From: JAENVT01 sp031404635
GTDB taxonomy: Bacteria > Actinomycetota > Acidimicrobiia > Acidimicrobiales > Ilumatobacteraceae
Reading direction: 5' to 3'
Length of the DNA stretch: 21,680 nucleotides
NCBI GenBank assembly: GCA_031404635.1
Contig: JANNHY010000333.1
Span: 1 to 21,680 of the forward strand
In this document: piece by piece, positions 17,975 to 21,680 of the stretch
Numbering within the stretch: the stretch's first letter is position 1
How the letters are laid out: every line of letters begins with the position of its first letter
Notes under the pieces: model-generated
What the model saw: the letters and a program-made list of their open reading frames with translations, nothing else
Told to the model about the DNA's origin: nothing
Databases searched by the model: none
Program-made: the position numbers and the translations under genes

Positions 17975-20917
17975 GTGGCCGCGCACTGGGTGCGACCGGG
18001 CCGCGGCGTTGCCGAAGCGGCGGCGGCGGCGATTGCCGAGTTGCAAGGTGACGATCGACTTCGGGAGGTCATCGTCGTGGTCGCCCCCGGGGCGACGGCA
18101 GTCACGCTGCGCCGTCTGCTGCCGCGTGTCAGCGGCGGGGTTGCCGGTATCCGCTTCCTCACACCCATCGACCTGGCTGTCGAGCTGGTCGATTCGTCGG
18201 TCAGCACGATGCGCGCCGTCACCACCCAGTTACAGCTGGCGGCGATCACATCGGTATTGAGCAGCGACGAATGTCCTGTCGCCCTGCACGGCGTGCGCGG
18301 GCACCCGGCCACCATCGATGCATTGGTCGACATGGCCGTGGCGTTGCGCGCCGCCCACATCGCACCTGCCGCATTGCAGTCACTGGCCGGCGACCCTGCA
18401 TCCGTACGGTCCGCGTTGGTCGATGTGGTCGTTCGCGCCCGGCAACGTCTGGTTCGCCTCGGCGTTCGCGACGAAAGCGCCACGCTGGCGGCCCTCGATG
18501 CCGTCGACGAGACGGTGTTGGCCGGCCTGCGTGTCGTGCTCGTCGTCACCGACACGTTCCACCCGGCACAGCTTCGCTTCCTCCGCCGGCTGGCCGGCCA
18601 GGCATCGTGCCGAGTCGTCTCCGTCGTTCCCGCTGTCACCGACGCCGCGCTCAGCGACCAACTGCGTGCCCTTGGCTGCGGCGACGCACCACAACCACTC
18701 GGCGCCTCGACACCAACGGTGATCTCGTGCCCCGACCCCGACGAGGAGGTTCGCCAGGTGGTACGGCAATGTGCCCTGCTGATCGACGACGGCGTGCCCG
18801 CCGACGACATCGCCATCGTCTGCGCTGCGCTTGCGTACCGCCGTCCGGTCCGCGACGAACTGCAGCGCGCCGGAATCGCCTGGTCGGGCGGTGGGGTCGA
18901 GCGGCTACGTGGCTCGGTTGCCGGTCAAGTGCTGCGTCACGTCGTCGACGGCGTCGTCGGCGGATGGGATCGTCCCAACGTGTTCCGTCTGCTGGCGGTC
19001 GCCCCGCTGTACCCGTTCGGTGAACTGGGCGCGCCGCGCCGCGTCGGCCAGTGGACGTCGTTGTGCCGCAAGCGCGGTCTCGTCACCGCCGACGACTGGG
19101 CTCGGGCACGTGATTTGCAAGTCGAGGCCCATCTCGCCAGGCGGCAGCGTTGGTCGGGCGACGATGTCGATGCTGCGCCGACGAAGAGCGAGATCGCCGA
19201 CGTCGCGGCGCTCGAACGGTTGCTGACCTTGGTCGAACGGTTGCGCACCCAGTCGAAGCGGTTGTGCCGGGCCTCGACCTGGGAGGCCGCCGCCAAAGCC
19301 GTGAACGTCATCCTGGTCGACCACATCGGCGCGTCGACGTGGCGCGAGCGGGCCTGGGCCGATGGCCCGGCATGGCAACGCAACGCCGCCGATCACGTCG
19401 AGCGCATCGTGGCCGGCCTCGCCGAACTCGACCACGACGGGATTGCCCTTGCGTTCACGCCGGCGGCGATGAGTCAGGTCATCGGCACCTTGCTCGACGT
19501 CCCGGTTCGCCGGCGAGGCGACGCCGCGGGGGCCGTGTCGATCGCCGACATCGGCGGCGCGGTGTGCATCGACGCTGCCCATGTCTTCGTCGTCGGGCTC
19601 AACGAGGGGGTGCTGCCGGCGTCGACCACCGATGATCTGCTGCTCGGTCGCGACCTTCCCGAAGCCGCAGCAGGGGTCATCGAGGGGCCGCGAACCATGG
19701 CCTCGCGTGCCGAGCGCGCTTGGCACGCGCTCCTCCACAGCGACGCGGCTGTCACGGCGACGTTGGCCCGCACCGATCTCCGCCGTGGCGGCGAGGTGTA
19801 CCCGTCACCGCTGCTCGCCGGCATGTCAATCGACAAGCACGACTCGCACGCCGTCGGCTTGCTCGATGGCCATCTGCTCACCACATCCGAGGGCCTGGCC
19901 AGGGCAACCGATTCGCATCTCGGATCGCCGCGCCTCGCCCGGCGGGCCAACGCGCTACGCGCCCGTCTCGACCCGCAGCCGACCGAATTCGACGGCGTCG
20001 TCGGTCCGCACCCGGCGCTGGCTCCCGCCGGAAAGACATGGGCGATCACCTCGGTCGAACACCAGGCCGCATGCGGGCTCGGCTATTTCGGTCGGCATGT
20101 GCTCGGCGTCGTCGACGAGACCGACGCCGCGGCGATCCTGTCGATCGAGCCCGCCGAGCGGGGCGTGTTGGTGCACGCAGTGTTCGAGCAGCTGGCCAGG
20201 GAGTGGCTGCGCCTCGATCCCGGCGAGCGGCAGCCGTGGTTGCAGGGCGGGCATCTGCCGGCAATGCAACAGCGGGCGATCGAGGTGCTCGATGAACTGG
20301 CCGCCGACATCGGCAGCCACCATCGGCTCGGTCACGCCAGCGCGTGGGGCGCCGAACGCGCCCACATCCTGCGATCGATTGCCGCCGCCCTCGATGCCGA
20401 GGCTGGGGATGGCTCGCAGCCGGTGGCCGGCGAGCACGCGTTTTCGGGGGTGCAGGTCGCAGGAGCCTCGTTCCGGGGGAAGATCGATCGCATCGACAGC
20501 ATGCCCGACGGCGGTCTGCGGGTCACCGACTTCAAGACCGGGGCGTCGAAGTCGCTGAGGAACGTGTTGGACGACGGTCGGCGGTTGCAGCTGCCGCTGT
20601 ACGCACGCGCTGCCGATCACGATCGCGTTGCCCTGACCGGCGATCACCGCGTCGGCCTTCCCCCCGCAACGGCACGGTACCTGGAGGTGCGCGACGCCAG
20701 GGCCACCTCGCGTCCGATCGTCCTCGACGCGGCGTTGATCGCCGATTTCGAGGCCTACGTCGCCCGCTGGTTGGCCGAGATAGCTACCGGCCGATTCGTG
20801 CCCCGGCCGCACCCGCTCAACGGTCGCTGCATCTTGTGTTGCGTCGACTCACTTGGCGTCGAGGAACTCGCCGAGCGGTCCCGCCTGTTCGCCGACAACG
20901 TGGACGACGACGGGTGA
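17975..20917 (+). CDS. AddB-like PD-(D/E)XK nuclease subunit of a helicase-nuclease
   Basis: A 980-residue protein laid out like AddB. The N-terminal helicase-like part has no Walker A (the matching segment reads VIVVVAPGATAVTLRRLL), so it should not hydrolyse ATP itself. A central motif, VFVVGLNEGVLPAS, is typical of the AddB/RecC helicase-like fold. The C-terminal RecB-type nuclease has RGVLVHAVFEQLA with H734, FRGKIDRID with D838, VTDFKTG with D852 and K854, and LQLPLYARA. Four Cys could bind an Fe-S cluster around the nuclease: C700 in AACGLGYF, and C952, C955, C956. It would process double-strand breaks with the AddA-like protein encoded next (GTGA overlap). The GTG at 17975 comes 3 bases after the previous stop. 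Confidence 0.87.
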   Translation: MAAHWVRPGRGVAEAAAAAIAELQGDDRLREVIVVVAPGATAVTLRRLLPRVSGGVAGIRFLTPIDLAVELVDSSVSTMRAVTTQLQLAAITSVLSSDECPVALHGVRGHPATIDALVDMAVALRAAHIAPAALQSLAGDPASVRSALVDVVVRARQRLVRLGVRDESATLAALDAVDETVLAGLRVVLVVTDTFHPAQLRFLRRLAGQASCRVVSVVPAVTDAALSDQLRALGCGDAPQPLGASTPTVISCPDPDEEVRQVVRQCALLIDDGVPADDIAIVCAALAYRRPVRDELQRAGIAWSGGGVERLRGSVAGQVLRHVVDGVVGGWDRPNVFRLLAVAPLYPFGELGAPRRVGQWTSLCRKRGLVTADDWARARDLQVEAHLARRQRWSGDDVDAAPTKSEIADVAALERLLTLVERLRTQSKRLCRASTWEAAAKAVNVILVDHIGASTWRERAWADGPAWQRNAADHVERIVAGLAELDHDGIALAFTPAAMSQVIGTLLDVPVRRRGDAAGAVSIADIGGAVCIDAAHVFVVGLNEGVLPASTTDDLLLGRDLPEAAAGVIEGPRTMASRAERAWHALLHSDAAVTATLARTDLRRGGEVYPSPLLAGMSIDKHDSHAVGLLDGHLLTTSEGLARATDSHLGSPRLARRANALRARLDPQPTEFDGVVGPHPALAPAGKTWAITSVEHQAACGLGYFGRHVLGVVDETDAAAILSIEPAERGVLVHAVFEQLAREWLRLDPGERQPWLQGGHLPAMQQRAIEVLDELAADIGSHHRLGHASAWGAERAHILRSIAAALDAEAGDGSQPVAGEHAFSGVQVAGASFRGKIDRIDSMPDGGLRVTDFKTGASKSLRNVLDDGRRLQLPLYARAADHDRVALTGDHRVGLPPATARYLEVRDARATSRPIVLDAALIADFEAYVARWLAEIATGRFVPRPHPLNGRCILCCVDSLGVEELAERSRLFADNVDDDG

Positions 20918-21680
20918 ACGCCATCGTGCTGCCGCCGTGGGTCGAGGCCGACCCGGCGGCGTCGATGGCCGTGTCGGCGGGTGCCGGCAGCGGTAAGACC
21001 ACCAGCCTCGTCGGCCGCGTCGCAGCCCTCGTCGCCACGCCCGGCGTTGTGCCGAGCCAACTCGTCGTGATTACCTTTACCGAAAAGGCGGCCCGCGAAG
21101 TCTCTCATCGGCTTCGCGAGGCCCTCGGCCACACGGTGCCGCTCGACGACGCGTACATCGGCACCATCCACGGCTTTTGCCATTCGCTGTTGCGACGCTA
21201 CCCGATCGAGGCCGGGCTGCCCCCCAAGTTCACCACCGCCGATGAGTTGACCTCCGGCGCAGTAGCCGACGAGCGTTCCGAGCAGGTCGTGCAGCAGCTC
21301 TACAACCTGGCTGTGAAGCAACAGCCGATCGAGGAGGCGTTGATTGTGATCGCCTCGTTCGGAGCCATGTATGCGCTACCCGAGCTGGTCAGGGCGATCG
21401 ACAACGATTGGCTGCAGTTGGCCGACGCCCAGCCTGTTCGGCCGATGTCGATCGACGTCGCCCGGGCGACGGTCATGCGCATGCTCGACCAGGTCAGCGG
21501 CGACCAGCGGTACCTGGCGGCCAGCAAGCTGATGCACGGCAAGCTCGACGCCGCGGTCGCCGATGCCCGACTGACGCTGGAGTACGTGGAATCGGTGCCG
21601 GCCCTCGCCATCGCGGCCGCCGCGCTCGACGAGCGTCATCGCGGTACCAGCAAGAACGCGGCCTGGGTTCCTTTTCAGCG
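20914..21680 (+). CDS. AddA/RecB-like UvrD-family helicase (partial, runs off the window)
   Basis: Only the first 255 codons are visible. The start is GTG overlapping the AddB-like stop as GTGA. Superfamily 1A helicase motifs are in order: Walker A SAGAGSGKTT (21-30), motif Ia VITFTEKAAREVSHR (52-66) and motif Ib IGTIHGFCHSLLRRYPIEAG (82-101). The TIHGFCHSLL and EAGL text is typical of AddA/RecB-type helicases rather than UvrD or PcrA. The usual Q motif before Walker A is not evident; the N-terminus reads LPPWVEADPAASMAV. Whether a nuclease domain follows at the C-terminus cannot be seen. Together with the preceding gene it would form an AddAB-type double-strand-break resection complex. Confidence 0.88.
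   Translation, partial: MNAIVLPPWVEADPAASMAVSAGAGSGKTTSLVGRVAALVATPGVVPSQLVVITFTEKAAREVSHRLREALGHTVPLDDAYIGTIHGFCHSLLRRYPIEAGLPPKFTTADELTSGAVADERSEQVVQQLYNLAVKQQPIEEALIVIASFGAMYALPELVRAIDNDWLQLADAQPVRPMSIDVARATVMRMLDQVSGDQRYLAASKLMHGKLDAAVADARLTLEYVESVPALAIAAAALDERHRGTSKNAAWVPFQ

Noticed and set aside
1..21680. tRNA or rRNA genes, CRISPR arrays, transposases, phage genes, toxin-antitoxin pairs
   Set aside because: None were recognised on either strand; the window looks like ordinary chromosome.

Overview
The window looks like chromosomal backbone from a high-GC actinobacterium, most likely of the class Acidimicrobiia (Ilumatobacter-like); that placement is an inference. It rests on a mycothiol glycosyltransferase (MshA), an RsiG-type anti-sigma factor, many GTG starts, Thr-rich linkers in exported proteins, and an ethylmalonyl-CoA mutase-like enzyme. 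I see no insertion sequence, prophage, CRISPR array, tRNA or rRNA. Gene density is high: no gap without a gene exceeds 300 bases. The two largest gaps, 1562-1800 and 13060-13320, are both rich in inverted repeats.

Layout. 1-665: the 3' end of a hemA-like gene and a small membrane protein. 704-4415 (minus): a SAM hydrolase (DUF62) family protein, proC, a YbjN-like protein and mshA. 4532-5640 (minus): a tight three-gene operon encoding a MoaD-like beta-grasp protein, RsiG and an XRE regulator. 5706-9308: a YgjP-like metalloprotein, a large minus-strand membrane glycosyltransferase-like protein with a PilZ domain, and a membrane-anchored cyclophilin. 9333-11456 (minus): an S51-like peptidase, a tyrosine phosphatase and an HD phosphohydrolase. 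11512-15288 (plus): 3-hydroxyacyl-CoA dehydrogenase, aat and an ethylmalonyl-CoA mutase-like enzyme. 15293-16364 (minus): a putative 2-oxoglutarate dioxygenase and a LysM lipoprotein. 16422-21680 (plus): an operon of an alpha/beta hydrolase, a catalytically dead-looking second hydrolase, an AddB-like nuclease and the start of an AddA/UvrD-like helicase.

The order hemA - proC - ybjN - mshA - xre is collinear with Mycobacterium tuberculosis Rv0509 - Rv0500 - Rv0487 - Rv0486 - Rv0474, so the left third is old actinobacterial synteny.

Main points of interest. (1) Twelve genes have a TANNNT hexamer 6-9 nt before the start codon, which suggests widespread leaderless transcription. (2) The proC/DUF62 gap holds a candidate small RNA ending in a very strong intrinsic terminator. 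(3) Two predicted c-di-GMP effectors, RsiG and the PilZ protein, lie within 1 kb of each other; RsiG has one substitution in each c-di-GMP signature and the PilZ protein has an eroded glycosyltransferase domain. (4) The MoaD-like protein ends in an encoded Gly-Gly-Cys, and its Gly-Gly codons also form the ribosome binding site of rsiG. (5) Key catalytic residues are missing in the DUF62 protein and in the second alpha/beta hydrolase.
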